The translations under genes and the position numbers were made by a program. 64,000 bases of DNA, taken from NCBI RefSeq assembly GCF_022760855.1, contig NZ_JAKTNR010000002.1, forward strand, positions 124,001-188,000, written 5' to 3'. Below, in pieces: positions 39,494 to 47,738 of this stretch. The stretch's first letter is position 1; every line of letters starts with the position of its first letter. A model generated the notes under the pieces. It worked only from the letters and a program-made list of their open reading frames with translations. It did no database searches and was not told where the DNA came from. This DNA comes from Thermus albus (lineage in GTDB: Bacteria > Deinococcota > Deinococci > Deinococcales > Thermaceae).

Positions 39494-39561
39494 TATAGTG
39501 TGAGGGCTTTGGGGAGCCTGAAAGTCCCCGGTCCGGGGCGCTTCCCAAAGGGGAGGAAAGC
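39494..39561 (+). promoter_or_regulatory. rpmI-rplT promoter and structured leader
   Basis: TATAGT (39494-39499) is a good -10. The leader then folds: CTTTGGG (39507-39513) pairs with CCCAAAG (39544-39550), enclosing CCCC (39526-39529)/GGGG (39535-39538). The GGGGAGGAA SD site follows directly. In other bacteria L20 represses this operon by binding a leader that imitates its 23S rRNA site; this structure is a candidate for the same control. Confidence 0.5.
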
Positions 39562-39759
39562 ATGCCGAAGATGAAGACCCACAAGGGCGCCAAGAAGCGG
39601 GTAAAGGTGACCGCTTCGGGCAAGGTGGTGGCCATGAAGACGGGCAAGCGGCACCTCAACTGGCACAAGTCGGGCAAGGCCATTCGCCAAAAGGGGCGGA
39701 AGTTTGCTTTGGCCCAGGCTGAGGCGGAGCGGATCAAGCTCCTGTTGCCCTACGAGTAG
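39562..39759 (+). CDS. rpmI: Ribosomal protein L35
   Basis: A 65-aa very basic protein beginning [20 protein letters not shown], the standard L35 N-terminus. It is part of the large ribosomal subunit. The order infC-rpmI-rplT is conserved across bacteria; here a separate promoter lies between infC and rpmI. rplT follows after 10 bp. Confidence 0.98.
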   Translation: MPKMKTHKGAKKRVKVTASGKVVAMKTGKRHLNWHKSGKAIRQKGRKFALAQAEAERIKLLLPYE

Positions 39760-39769
39760 GAGGTAGAGG

Positions 39770-40126
39770 ATGCCGCGCGCTAAAACCGGTGTTGTCCGCC
39801 GCAGGAAGCACAAGAAGATTCTGAAGCTGGCCAAGGGCTACTGGGGCCTGCGCTCCAAGAGCGTCCGCAAGGCCCGGGAAACCCTCTTCGCCGCAGGCAA
39901 CTACGCCTACGCCCACCGCAAGCGCAAGAAGCGGGACTTCCGCAAGCTTTGGATCGTGCGCATCAACGCCGCCTGTCGCCAGCATGGCCTGAACTACTCC
40001 AGCTTTATCCACGGCCTGAAGAAGGCGGGGGTGGAGCTGGACCGCAAGTCCCTGGCGGATTTGGCGGTGCGGGAGCCCCAGGCCTTCGCCCAGCTGGTGG
40101 AGAAGGCCAAGGCTGCGCGGGGTTAA
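39770..40126 (+). CDS. rplT: Ribosomal protein L20
   Basis: A 118-aa basic protein with [20 protein letters not shown] and the C-terminal RNA-binding globular part ([20 protein letters not shown]). It is an early assembly protein of the large subunit and in several bacteria the repressor of its own operon. An AGGAGGTAG site precedes ATG 39770. A long hairpin follows the gene. Confidence 0.98.
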   Translation: MPRAKTGVVRRRKHKKILKLAKGYWGLRSKSVRKARETLFAAGNYAYAHRKRKKRDFRKLWIVRINAACRQHGLNYSSFIHGLKKAGVELDRKSLADLAVREPQAFAQLVEKAKAARG

Positions 40127-40142
40127 GGCCCTTTGACCGTGG

Positions 40143-40186
40143 CCCACCTCCTGGTACCCCGTCTTGGGAAGAGGGGAGGTGGGTTT
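40143..40186 (+). terminator. Hairpin after rplT
   Basis: CCCACCTCC (40143-40151) pairs perfectly with GGAGGTGGG (40175-40183) and is followed by TTT. The 23-nt loop is long and the T tract short, so termination may be partial, letting some transcription reach the next gene. Confidence 0.55.
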
Positions 40187-40199
40187 CCCTCTTGGTGCC

Positions 40200-40664
40200 A
40201 TGCCCCCTGAGCTGTACGTGGTGTTGGTGGCCGCCCTGCCGGTGGTGGAACTGAGGGGAGCCATTCCCCTGGGCGTGGCCTTGGGCCTTTCCCCTAGCGA
40301 GGCCTTCCTCCTCGCCCTTTTGGGCAACCTTCTGGTGGCCCCGGTGGCCCTTCTCCTCCTGCCCTGGGCGGTGGGGATCTTAACCCGCCTGCCCCTTTTG
40401 GCCCGGGCCTGGGAGGCCTTGGAAAGGCGGGTGCGCCTTAAGGGGGAGGAACAGGTGCAACGCCTGGGGGCCTTGGGCCTTTTCCTCTTTGTGGCCGTGC
40501 CCCTTCCGGGAACCGGGGCCTGGAGCGGGGCCGTGCTGGCGGTGGTCTTGGGCCTTAAGCGGCGCTACGCCCTTCTGGCCATCTCCTTGGGGGTGGTGGC
40601 GGCAGGGGTCATCGTGCTTCTCCTCACCGGTGGGGCCGTGGCCGGGCTAAACTACCTGCGATGA
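40200..40664 (+). CDS. Small multidrug-export-like membrane protein (COG2426 type)
   Basis: A 154-aa membrane protein with four or five hydrophobic segments. VAALPVVELRGAIPLGVALG near the start and FVAVPLPGTGAWSGA later are diagnostic of the COG2426/Sm_multidrug_ex family, whose transport function is only loosely supported. ATG 40200 is preferred over 40164, which lies in the rplT hairpin. No strong SD site is seen. The end overlaps the next gene by 4 bp. Confidence 0.75.
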   Translation: MPPELYVVLVAALPVVELRGAIPLGVALGLSPSEAFLLALLGNLLVAPVALLLLPWAVGILTRLPLLARAWEALERRVRLKGEEQVQRLGALGLFLFVAVPLPGTGAWSGAVLAVVLGLKRRYALLAISLGVVAAGVIVLLLTGGAVAGLNYLR

Positions 40665-42322
40665 TGCTCCTTCTCGTGCCCCTGGCCTATGCGGTGGGCG
40701 CTATGCCCCTAGGCCACTGGCTGGCCCGGCGGCGGGGGGTGGACCTGCGCACGGCAAGCCCCTACACCCTGGGGCTGGAAACCGCCGTGAGGCGGCTTGG
40801 GCTGGGCTTCGTCCTTTGGACCTTCCTTCTGGACTTTGCCAAGGGCTACCTGCCCCTGGCCTTCGGGAGGGCCTTGGGGCTTGGCCTCGAGGGCCTTCTA
40901 ACCCTAGGGCTTGCCGTCTACCTAGGCCACCTTTACCCCCTTTTCTTCCGCGACCCCTGGCCCCTTCGGGCCAAGGGGGCGGGGGTGCTCCTTGGGGTCT
41001 TGGCGGGGCTTCCCCTGGAGCCCGCCTGGGGCCTGGTGCCCTTAGCCTTGGGGCTAACCCTCTACGCCCTCACGGGCTACGCCTCCTTGGGGGCCTTGGG
41101 GATTCCCCTGGGGCTTTTGGGGGTGGCCTTTTGGGCGGGATTTGGCCCTTGGGCTAAGGCTCTTTCCGGCCTCCTTTTCCTCCTTGCCCTTTGGCGCTAC
41201 AAGGAGAACCTGGGCCGTATCCTGGAGGGAACCGAGCCCAGGCTGGGAAGCCCCTTGCCCTTGCCTTCGGAAAGGCAGGTGGTCTGCGCCTTCCTCATCC
41301 ACCCCCTCACGGTGGAGGACTTTTGGCAAAGCCCCCGTTTCCGCTGGGCCCGGCCCTTGGTGCGCCTGGGGCTTTTGAAGCAGGCCTGGATAGAGCGCAT
41401 CGCGGAGTTTTTCCGCCCCATGAAGGTGGGGGAGGTCCGGGGAGTCAGGACGGCGGATGGCCGGGAGGTCCTTTGCCACCTCATTTCCGCACCCCTTTTG
41501 CCCCACCAGATCAAGGCCAAGCCGGAACTGGCCCTCTGGCGGGCCATCCAAGGGGCCCGGTTGGCCAAGGAGCTTGGGGCCACGGTGGTGGGCCTGGGGG
41601 CCTTCTGGAGCGTGGTGGGGGATAAGGGGAGGGAGGTGCAAGAGGCGGTCCCGGACATAGAGGTGACCAACGGCGGGGCCTACACCGCCGGCACCGTGAA
41701 GGCCGCCATCCCCAATATCCTGGCCCACTTTGCCCAAAGCGGGAAGGACCTTAAAAAGGCCACGGCGGCGGTGGTGGGGGCCAACGGGGTGGTGGCCTTC
41801 GGCATCGCCCGGCAGATCGCTCCCCTGGTGGGGCGGATCATCCTGGTGGGCAGGGATAGGGAAAGGCTAGAGAAGGCGGCGGAGAGCCTGCGCAAGAACC
41901 TGGAGCGCAAAGGGCAGGCCCCCGAGATGGAGGTGACCACCGACGTGGCGGCCATTAGGGAAGCGGACCTGGTCTTCACCGCCACCAGCGACCCCAACCC
42001 CGTCATCTACCCTGAGCACGTGAAGCCGGGGGCCTGGATCTACGACGAGGGAGTGCCCCCCGATGTGCACCCCTCGGTGAGGGGGGTGCCAGGGGTAAGG
42101 GTCATCCCTGGGGGGGTGGTGCGGCTTCCTGGGCGGGCCCGGGCCACCTTGGACCTCCACTTCGGCGCCCCCGACCAGGTGCCCGCCTGCTTAGCGGAGA
42201 CCATGATCCTGGCGGCGGAGGAGGCCTTTGACCGGAAAAGCCTCGGGGGAGAGGTGAAGGCGGAGAACATCCAGTTCTTCGTGGAGCGGGCGGAGGCCTT
42301 GGGGTTCAAGGTGGTGGAGTGA
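40661..42322 (+). CDS. Fusion of a degenerate PlsY-like membrane domain and an acyl-ACP-reductase-like domain
   Basis: A 553-aa protein. Residues 1-190 follow PlsY (acyl-phosphate:glycerol-3-phosphate acyltransferase), but each signature is broken: the glycerophosphate motif reads TASPYTLGLETAVRRLG instead of [12 protein letters not shown], and GHLYPLFFRDPWPLRAKG replaces the GHxxSxFLxFKGGKG motif. The end, YKENLGRILEGTEPRLG, still resembles plsY at 57305. Residues 195-553 match the AAR/COG5322 family: GLGAFWSVVGDKG, TNGGAYTAGTVKAAIPNI, the NAD(P) fold AAVVGANGVVAFGIARQI and a Cys in DQVPACLAETM. It may reduce an acyl thioester at the membrane; this is inferred. It overlaps both neighbours. 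Confidence 0.75.
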   Translation: MMLLLVPLAYAVGAMPLGHWLARRRGVDLRTASPYTLGLETAVRRLGLGFVLWTFLLDFAKGYLPLAFGRALGLGLEGLLTLGLAVYLGHLYPLFFRDPWPLRAKGAGVLLGVLAGLPLEPAWGLVPLALGLTLYALTGYASLGALGIPLGLLGVAFWAGFGPWAKALSGLLFLLALWRYKENLGRILEGTEPRLGSPLPLPSERQVVCAFLIHPLTVEDFWQSPRFRWARPLVRLGLLKQAWIERIAEFFRPMKVGEVRGVRTADGREVLCHLISAPLLPHQIKAKPELALWRAIQGARLAKELGATVVGLGAFWSVVGDKGREVQEAVPDIEVTNGGAYTAGTVKAAIPNILAHFAQSGKDLKKATAAVVGANGVVAFGIARQIAPLVGRIILVGRDRERLEKAAESLRKNLERKGQAPEMEVTTDVAAIREADLVFTATSDPNPVIYPEHVKPGAWIYDEGVPPDVHPSVRGVPGVRVIPGGVVRLPGRARATLDLHFGAPDQVPACLAETMILAAEEAFDRKSLGGEVKAENIQFFVERAEALGFKVVE

Positions 42323-42999
42323 TGTGGCTTCTCCTTTCCCCCACGGCCCTCGAGGCCTCCTTTCTTCGGGGAGAGCCCTTCACCTTTTTGGGAAGAAGGG
42401 GGCTAAAAGGGGAAGGGTTTGTCCACCTGGAAACCGGCATCGGCAAGGTGAACACCGCCCTGACCCTGGCCTCCTGGGCCAGCCGTAACCCCGTGGGGAA
42501 GGCCCTGCTCTTTGGCATCGCGGGGGCCTATCCGGGCTCGGGGCTTCTCCCTGGGGATCTGGTCCTGGTGGGGGAGGAGGTGGAGGCGGACCTGGGCACC
42601 CGGGAGGGCTTAGAACCCATGGGTTTTCCCGCCCTGGAGGTGGGGGAGGAGGCCTACTACAACCGTTTCCCCCTGGATAAAGGGCTTACGGAGGGCCTGG
42701 CCCGGGCCCTGGGCCTGGAGGTGGTGGTGGGCCTCACCCAGGACCGGGTTTCCGAAAGCCTGGTGGAGGCGGAGGCCCTTGCCGCGCGTTGGGGAGCCCA
42801 GGTGGAAAGCATGGAGGGAGCCGCCTTTGCCCGGGTCTGCCTGGCCTTGGGCATCCCGGGAGTGGAAATGCGGGCCATCTCCAACCCCGCAGGGGTGCGG
42901 GGCAAGGGGGCATGGAGGATCCCCCTGGCCCTGAAGGCCCTGGAGCGGACCCTGGCCGCCCTGCTTGGGGGAACGTTTCGGCCTAGGCCCCCAGGGTAA
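42322..42999 (+). CDS. mqnB: Futalosine hydrolase
   Basis: A 225-aa nucleosidase of the MTA/SAH phosphorylase-like fold, releasing hypoxanthine from futalosine in the alternative menaquinone pathway. TGIGKVNTALTLA, FGIAGAYPGSGLLPGDLVLVGEE split over strands, and VESMEGAAFARVC with its catalytic Glu/Asp region are present. ATG 42322 shares one base with the stop of the fusion gene, so translation is coupled. Menaquinone is the respiratory quinone of Thermus, which fits. Other mqn genes are not in the window. Confidence 0.88.
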   Translation: MWLLLSPTALEASFLRGEPFTFLGRRGLKGEGFVHLETGIGKVNTALTLASWASRNPVGKALLFGIAGAYPGSGLLPGDLVLVGEEVEADLGTREGLEPMGFPALEVGEEAYYNRFPLDKGLTEGLARALGLEVVVGLTQDRVSESLVEAEALAARWGAQVESMEGAAFARVCLALGIPGVEMRAISNPAGVRGKGAWRIPLALKALERTLAALLGGTFRPRPPG

Positions 43000-43028
43000 C
43001 CCCCCACCCCGGCCGCCGGGGTGGGGGG
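43000..43028. terminator. Bidirectional terminator between mqnB and sodA
   Basis: A perfect 13-bp stem: CCCCCCACCCCGG (43000-43012) with CCGGGGTGGGGGG (43016-43028) and a CCG loop, in the 42-bp gap between convergent genes. No T tract is present on either side. Confidence 0.8.
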
Positions 43029-43041
43029 CATGGAGGTGGGT

Positions 43042-43656
43042 TTAGCCCTTCTGGAAGAAGGCCTCCGCCTTGTCCCAGTTCAGCACGTTCCAGATGGCCT
43101 GGAGGTAGTCGGCCCGGCGGTTTTGGTACTTGAGGTAGTAGGCGTGCTCCCACACGTCAATGCCCACGATGGGGGTGAAGCCCTCCATCACGGGGTTGTC
43201 CTGGTTGGGGGTGGAAAGCACGTGGAGTTTCCCAAAGGGGTCCTTTACCAGCCAGGCCCAGCCGGAGCCGAAGCGGGCCATGGCCGCCTGGGTGAGCTTC
43301 TCCTTTAGGGCGGCGAAACCGCCAAACTGCTCCTCAATGGCCTTCTTAAGCTCCCCTACGGGTTCCGTGGCCCCCCCGGGGGTGAGGAGCTCCCAGAAGA
43401 GGCTATGGTTCAGGTGCCCGCCCCCGTTGTTGCGCACCGCGGTCTGGATGTCTGCGGGCAGGGCCGCCAGGTGGCGGAGGAGCACCTCCACTTCAACCCC
43501 CTGCAGGTAGGGGTATTTTTCCAAGGCGGCGTTGAGGTTGTTGACATAGGCCCCATGGTGCTTCTGGTGGTGGATCTCCATGGTCTTGGCGTCGATGTGG
43601 GGCTCGAGGGCCTCGTAGGGGTAACCCAGTTCCGGCAGTTTGAACGGATACGGCAT
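43042..43656 (-). CDS. sodA: Superoxide dismutase, Mn type
   Basis: A 204-aa Mn/Fe-family enzyme detoxifying superoxide in the cytoplasm. Metal ligands are His29 (in [12 protein letters not shown]), His84 ([11 protein letters not shown]), Asp167 and His171 ([11 protein letters not shown]); Gly/Gln distribution and [10 protein letters not shown] favour manganese. The length equals the Thermus enzyme. TATAGT (43679-43674) lies 17 bases before ATG 43656, and a GGGAGGTG SD site fills the gap. Confidence 0.97.
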   Translation of the reverse strand: MPYPFKLPELGYPYEALEPHIDAKTMEIHHQKHHGAYVNNLNAALEKYPYLQGVEVEVLLRHLAALPADIQTAVRNNGGGHLNHSLFWELLTPGGATEPVGELKKAIEEQFGGFAALKEKLTQAAMARFGSGWAWLVKDPFGKLHVLSTPNQDNPVMEGFTPIVGIDVWEHAYYLKYQNRRADYLQAIWNVLNWDKAEAFFQKG

Positions 43657-43673
43657 ACAGCACCTCCCGCTTC

Positions 43674-43708
43674 ACTATAAAAGGCCCGCCCCCTTTCGGG
43701 GGGTGGGC
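43674..43708 (-). terminator. fumC terminator running into the sodA promoter
   Basis: On the minus strand GCCCACCCCCC pairs with GGGGGCGGGC (43708-43684) around a GAAA-type loop and is followed by CTTTTATAG. The same T-rich tail contains TATAGT (43679-43674), the sodA -10, so the terminator of one gene and the promoter of the next overlap. Confidence 0.75.
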
Positions 43709-43720
43709 TTTCTCACATTG

Positions 43721-45118
43721 CTACTCCTCGTGGGGCTTGGCCAGCCTTAGGGGCACCACGATGCGGTCAAACTCCTCCTCCGTGAGGTAGCCCAGCTCCA
43801 AAGCCGCCTGCTTGAGGGTCTTCTTCTCCTTGATGGCCTTCTTCACGATCTCCGCCGCCTTGTCGTAACCGATGGCCTTGTTCAAGGCGGTGGCCAGCAT
43901 GGGGTTTTTCTGCAGGTGCTCCTCAATCCTTTCCAGGTTGGGTTCTATGCCCGTGGCCAGGTGCTCGTTGAAGGACTCCATGGCGTCCGCCAGGAGCTTG
44001 ATGGACTCGATGGTGGCGTCCACCATCACCGGTTTGTAGACGTTGAGCTGGAAGTTGCCCTGGCTCCCAGCGAAGGCCACGGCGTGGTCGTTGCCAAAGA
44101 CCCGCACCACCACCATGGTGAGGGCCTCCACCTGGGTGGGGTTCACCTTGCCGGGCATGATGGAGGAGCCGGGCTCGTTGGCGGGTATGAAGATCTCCCC
44201 GATGCCCCCGTAAGGCCCCGAGGCCAGCCAGCGGATATCGTTGCCGATTTTCATCAGGGCCCCGGCCAGGGTGCGTAAGGACCCCATCACCTGCACCAGT
44301 TCGTCGTGGGCGGCCAGGGCGCTGAAGCGGTTTTCCGCCACCCTAAAGGGAAGCCCGGTTTCCTCGGCCAGGTACTGGGCCACCCGTTCCCCAAACTGGG
44401 GATGGGCGTTTAGACCCGTGCCCACCGCCGTGCCCCCGATGGCCAGGTTGTAGAGGCCTTTTTCCGCTTCCTTCACCATGGCCAGGGTGTTCCTGAGCTG
44501 GGCGGCCCAGCTCCCCACCTCCTGCCCTAGGGTGATGGGGACGGCATCCATGAGGTGGGTGCGCCCTATCTTCACGATTCCGTCAAAGGCCCGGGCCTTC
44601 TCCGCAAAGGTCTGGACCAGGGCCTCCGCCGCCGGGTACAGCCTCTGGTGGAGGGCTAGGGCCGTGGCCACGTACATGGCGGTGGGGAAGGTGTCGTTGC
44701 TGCTTTGGCCCCGGTTCACGTGGTCGTTGGGGTGCACGTACTTGGAACCCAGGGGCTTCCCCAGAAGCTCCGAGGCCCGGTTGGCGATGACCTCGTTCAC
44801 GTTCATGTTGGTCTGGGTGCCGCTACCCGTTTGGAAGACCACCAAGGGAAAGTGGTCGTCCAGCTTTCCGGCGATGACCTCTTCCGCCGCCTGGATGATG
44901 GCCTTTGCGATTTCCTCGGGGAGCTCTCCCAGCTCCAGGTTGGCTCTGGCCGCCGCCTTTTTCAGCATTCCGTAAGCGCGGATGACCTCCAGGGGCATGG
45001 GGAAGCGCCAGGCTCCTATACGGAAGTGCTCCAGTGAACGTTGGGTTTGCGCCCCCCAGTAACGGTCCGCCGGCACCCTTACCTCGCCCATGGTGTCCTG
45101 CTCAAGCCGGTATTCCAT
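43721..45118 (-). CDS. fumC: Fumarate hydratase, class II
   Basis: A 465-aa iron-independent TCA-cycle fumarase. The superfamily signature [15 protein letters not shown], the N-terminal [18 protein letters not shown] and [18 protein letters not shown] are all present. TAGAAT at 45141-45136 overlaps the end of terC and, with a GGAGGTG site, serves ATG 45118. With sucCD at 17.5-19.5 kb this is the second TCA locus in the window. Confidence 0.97.
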   Translation of the reverse strand: MEYRLEQDTMGEVRVPADRYWGAQTQRSLEHFRIGAWRFPMPLEVIRAYGMLKKAAARANLELGELPEEIAKAIIQAAEEVIAGKLDDHFPLVVFQTGSGTQTNMNVNEVIANRASELLGKPLGSKYVHPNDHVNRGQSSNDTFPTAMYVATALALHQRLYPAAEALVQTFAEKARAFDGIVKIGRTHLMDAVPITLGQEVGSWAAQLRNTLAMVKEAEKGLYNLAIGGTAVGTGLNAHPQFGERVAQYLAEETGLPFRVAENRFSALAAHDELVQVMGSLRTLAGALMKIGNDIRWLASGPYGGIGEIFIPANEPGSSIMPGKVNPTQVEALTMVVVRVFGNDHAVAFAGSQGNFQLNVYKPVMVDATIESIKLLADAMESFNEHLATGIEPNLERIEEHLQKNPMLATALNKAIGYDKAAEIVKKAIKEKKTLKQAALELGYLTEEEFDRIVVPLRLAKPHEE

Positions 45119-45138
45119 ACGCCACCTCCAGCCCGATT

Positions 45139-45879
45139 CTATTCCTCTTCATAGGGCTGGCGTAGCCTAACGGGTTGGCCCCGGAGCCCGGCCCGGAGGT
45201 TCAGCCACTCCACCAGCACGGCGAAGCCCATGGCGAAGTAGACGTAGCCCTTGGGGATGTGCACCCCCGTGCCCTCGGCCACCAGGGTGAAGCCCACCAG
45301 GAGGAGAAAGGAAAGGGCCAGCATCTTCACCGTGGGGTGCCGGTTGACGAAAGCGTAGATGCCCTTGGAAGCCAGGAGCATGATGGCCACGGAGAGCAGG
45401 ATGGCGGCCACCATCACCGGCACGAAGCGGGTGAGGCCCACGGCGGTGATGACGGAATCTATGGAAAAGACGATGTCCAAGAGGAGCACTTGGCCAATGA
45501 CGGAGGCGAAGGAGGGGGCCACCCTTTTTATGGCCTGGCCGGGCTCGCCCTCGAGCTTTTCGTGGATCTCCTTCACGGCTTTGTAGATGAGGAAGAGCCC
45601 TCCCGCTATCAGGACCAGGTCCTTGCCCGTGACCTCGTGGCCCAGGAGGGCGAAGAGGGGCTTTTTTAAGGCCATGATCCAGGCGATGGAAAGGAGGAAC
45701 AGGATGCGGGTAAGGGCGGCCAGGGAAAGGCCCATGACCCGGGCCCGGTCCTGCTGTTCTTTGGGCAGTTTGGAGGCCAGGATGCTGATGAAGATCACGT
45801 TGTCTATGCCCAGGACCACCTCCAACACCGTAAGGGTCACCAGGGCTACCCAGACCTCAGGGTTGGTGAGCCAGTCCAT
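45139..45879 (-). CDS. TerC-family membrane protein
   Basis: A 246-aa polytopic protein with seven or eight membrane segments. [22 protein letters not shown] and [18 protein letters not shown], each with an acidic residue inside a membrane segment, are the TerC hallmarks. Family members are linked to tellurium resistance and to manganese export (Alx, MeeF/MeeY types). No yybP-ykoY-like riboswitch is seen here. ATG 45879 lies 7 bases after TAAACT (45892-45887), so it is probably leaderless. It is divergent from ypdA. Confidence 0.88.
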   Translation of the reverse strand: MDWLTNPEVWVALVTLTVLEVVLGIDNVIFISILASKLPKEQQDRARVMGLSLAALTRILFLLSIAWIMALKKPLFALLGHEVTGKDLVLIAGGLFLIYKAVKEIHEKLEGEPGQAIKRVAPSFASVIGQVLLLDIVFSIDSVITAVGLTRFVPVMVAAILLSVAIMLLASKGIYAFVNRHPTVKMLALSFLLLVGFTLVAEGTGVHIPKGYVYFAMGFAVLVEWLNLRAGLRGQPVRLRQPYEEE

Positions 45880-45886
45880 GGGAAGG

Positions 45887-45908
45887 AGTTTACATGGCGG
45901 CGTAGACT
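45887..45908. promoter_or_regulatory. Back-to-back -10 elements of terC and ypdA
   Basis: TAAACT on the minus strand (45892-45887) and TAGACT on the plus strand (45903-45908), each 7 bases from its ATG. The whole intergenic region is 36 bp, so each promoter's -35 must lie in or near the other gene's start. Confidence 0.6.
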
Positions 45909-45915
45909 AGGGGGC

Positions 45916-46899
45916 ATGGTGGATGTGCTCATCGTGGGTGCCGGTCCGGTGGGCTTGGCGGCGGCCCTCATGGCCAAGCGCCTGGGTCTATCCCACCTGG
46001 TCCTGGAGAGGGGGACCGTGGCCGAGACCATCTACCGCTTTCCCCGGCAGATGGTTTTCTTTTCCGAGGCCAGGAACATTGAGATCGGCGGCCACCCCCT
46101 GGTCTCCCAAGGGCCCAAGCCTACCCGCCTCGAGGCCCTCCTCTACTACCAGAAGGTGGCGGAAAGGGAAGGGCTGAACGTTCTCACCTACACCGAGGTT
46201 ACGGCCATTGAGGGGGAGGAGGGGGCCTTCCGCGTCCGGGCCCGGGACCGGCTGAGGGAGAGGGTTTTGCAAAGCCGCTATGTGGTGGTGGCCACGGGGT
46301 ACTTCGGCAACCCCAACCGCCTGGGGGTGCCGGGGGAGGACCTGCCCCACGTCCTCCACCGCTACGAGGAGGCGGCGCCCTTTTTCCGGCGGCGGGTGGC
46401 GGTGGTGGGGGGAAGCAACTCCGCGGTGGAGGCCGCCCTGGACCTCTTTCGGGGTGGGGCGGAGGTGGCCTTGGTGCACCGGGGGAAGTGGGTGCGCCCC
46501 AGCGTGAAGTATTGGCTCCTCCCCGATTTTGAGAACCGGGTGAAGGAGGGAAGCATAAGGGCGGTGATGGAAACCCGGGTCAAGGCCATCACCCCGGAGG
46601 GCCTCCATCTGGAAGGGCCCCAAGGGGAGGGGTTTTTGGAAGCGGACTTCGTTCTGGTCCAGATCGGCTACCGGGCGGAGGACCGGCTTTTGCGGGAAGC
46701 GGGGGTGCGCTACCAAGGGGAGAAGCCCTGGCTCTCACCGGAGTGGGAAACCTCCCGTAAGGGGCTTTTCGCCATCGGTTCTGCGGCCTTTGGCCCCGAT
46801 ACCCGCTCGGTCTTCATTGAAAATGGCCGCAGGCACGCGGAGGTGGCCCTTTTGGCCATGGCAGGCCGCCTAGGGGAGGGGTCAAGGGGGCAGGGCTAG
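45916..46899 (+). CDS. ypdA: YpdA-type bacillithiol disulfide reductase
   Basis: A 327-aa FAD/NAD(P)H-dependent oxidoreductase. FAD site GAGPVGLAAALMAKR, NADPH site VVGGSNSAVEAALDLF, and IYRFPRQMVFFSEARNIEIGG split over strands fit YpdA (Bdr), which reduces oxidised bacillithiol. It has no CxxC redox pair, as expected for YpdA. A bshB1-like deacetylase gene for bacillithiol synthesis is at 57900. ATG 45916 is probably leaderless (TAGACT, 7 bases). Confidence 0.85.
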   Translation: MVDVLIVGAGPVGLAAALMAKRLGLSHLVLERGTVAETIYRFPRQMVFFSEARNIEIGGHPLVSQGPKPTRLEALLYYQKVAEREGLNVLTYTEVTAIEGEEGAFRVRARDRLRERVLQSRYVVVATGYFGNPNRLGVPGEDLPHVLHRYEEAAPFFRRRVAVVGGSNSAVEAALDLFRGGAEVALVHRGKWVRPSVKYWLLPDFENRVKEGSIRAVMETRVKAITPEGLHLEGPQGEGFLEADFVLVQIGYRAEDRLLREAGVRYQGEKPWLSPEWETSRKGLFAIGSAAFGPDTRSVFIENGRRHAEVALLAMAGRLGEGSRGQG

Positions 46900-47089
46900 G
46901 TGGGCCACTTCTGGGCTTGTAAGGGGAGCCTGGCCTTGGGGAGCAGGGGAGAGGGAGGCGAGAAGACCCCACCTCCGCCCTGGTGGCGAAAGAGGCGGTA
47001 GAGGGGGTGGGGTGCGTTCCCAACCCCCACCGGACCTTCAGGGGAAGAGGGGCCGGCTGGTCCCCATCCCAGGGGCTTAAGCTAGGGGC
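46900..47089 (+). other. 190-bp noncoding gap with a long hairpin
   Basis: No gene is supported here. CCCCACC (46967-46973) pairs with GGTGGGG (47006-47012), and inside it CCGCC (46975-46979) pairs with GGCGG (46994-46998) around a purine-rich loop. It may end the ypdA transcript or belong to a small RNA; there is no T tract. The moaB/mogA -10, TAAGCT (47078-47083), is at its end. Confidence 0.4.
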
Positions 47090-47584
47090 ATGAGGGTGCG
47101 GGTAGGGGTGCTTACGGTTTCCGACCGGGCAAGCCAGGGGGTTTACGAGGACCGCTCCGGCCCGGCGGTGGCGGCCTTTGTCCGGGAGCGCTGGCCGGAG
47201 GCGGAGGTGGTGCCCCGGCTGGTGCCCGACGAGGTGGAGGCCATACGGGAAGCGGTGCTGGAGCTTTTAGGCATGGGGTGCCGGCTGGTGCTCACCACGG
47301 GGGGCACCGGTCCTGCTCCCCGGGATGTGACCCCGGAGGCCCTCTTGCCCCTTTTGGAGAAGCCCCTCCCCGGCTTCGGCGAGGCCATGCGCTTGGCCTC
47401 CTTACGGGAGACGCCCTTGGCCATCCTCTCCCGCCAGGTGGCCGGGGTGCGGGGGGAGGCCCTGATCGTGAGCCTACCGGGCAGCCCCAAGGCCATCCGC
47501 ACCTGCCTCGAGGCGGTGTCTGAGGCCATCCCCGTGGCCCTTCGCCTGCTTGAGCCAGGTTCCTCTTGCGAAAAGGACCCTTGA
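47090..47584 (+). CDS. Molybdopterin adenylyltransferase-type protein (MoaB/MogA)
   Basis: A 164-aa MPT-binding domain protein: GVLTVSDRASQGVYEDRSGP at the N-terminus and LTTGGTGPAPRDVTPEA, the molybdopterin-binding signature. It prepares molybdopterin for molybdenum insertion. MoaB and MogA cannot be separated by these motifs alone. ATG 47090 lies 6 bases after TAAGCT, so it is probably leaderless. Its stop codon is part of the TTGACA -35 of the ilv attenuator. Confidence 0.88.
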   Translation: MRVRVGVLTVSDRASQGVYEDRSGPAVAAFVRERWPEAEVVPRLVPDEVEAIREAVLELLGMGCRLVLTTGGTGPAPRDVTPEALLPLLEKPLPGFGEAMRLASLRETPLAILSRQVAGVRGEALIVSLPGSPKAIRTCLEAVSEAIPVALRLLEPGSSCEKDP

Positions 47585-47609
47585 CATCCTGGGGGAGCTA
47601 GGCTAGCAT
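47581..47609 (+). promoter_or_regulatory. Promoter of the ilv-leu operon
   Basis: A perfect TTGACA (47581-47586), 17 bp, TAGCAT (47604-47609). Transcription should start near 47616, placing the leader-peptide ATG (47620) at or a few bases after the 5' end. Confidence 0.8.
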
Positions 47610-47619
47610 GGGCCACAAG

Positions 47620-47688
47620 ATGCGCTTCGGCCTCGCCCTATCCCTAGGCCTAGTCCTAATCGTAGGACCGGTGGGGGGTAGGGTGTAG
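47620..47688 (+). CDS. ilv leader peptide for transcription attenuation
   Basis: A 22-codon open frame starting MRFGLALSLG and ending TAG at 47686-47688. Codons 5-15 include CTC and four CTA leucine codons (47638, 47644, 47650, 47656), GTC, ATC and GTA: all three branched-chain amino acids, with CTA scarce in the neighbouring genes. An in-frame ATG at 47608 overlaps the -10 and cannot be on the transcript. Ribosome stalling at the Leu/Val/Ile codons would choose between the antiterminator and terminator downstream. It is too short for ordinary gene calling. Confidence 0.85.
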   Translation: MRFGLALSLGLVLIVGPVGGRV

Positions 47689-47738
47689 CGGTTTAGGGCG
47701 CATCCAAAACCCCCCGGAGAACCGGGGGGTTTTGGTTT
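47653..47738 (+). terminator. ilv attenuator: pause hairpin, antiterminator and terminator
   Basis: Three alternative structures are readable. A pause hairpin is GTCCTA (47653-47658)/TAGGAC (47663-47668). The antiterminator pairs GGGGGGT (47673-47679) with ACCCCCC (47709-47715), extended by CCGGT (47668-47672) with ACCGG (47721-47725). The terminator is CCAAAACCCCCCGG (47704-47717) with its perfect complement (47722-47735), loop AGAA, tail TTT. A ribosome at the leader stop codon would cover the antiterminator arm and permit termination; one stalled early at CTA codons would not. Confidence 0.85.

Noticed and set aside
40143-40199. Start of the COG2426 gene at 40164
   Set aside because: This start falls inside the rplT hairpin, and the extra residues are not part of the family; ATG 40200 fits better.
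45880-45915. Manganese (yybP-ykoY) riboswitch for terC
   Set aside because: The whole gap is 36 bp and the -10 is 7 bases from the ATG, leaving no room for a leader RNA.
47608-47688. Longer ilv leader peptide starting at ATG 47608
   Set aside because: That ATG overlaps the -10 TAGCAT and would not be transcribed; ATG 47620 is used instead.
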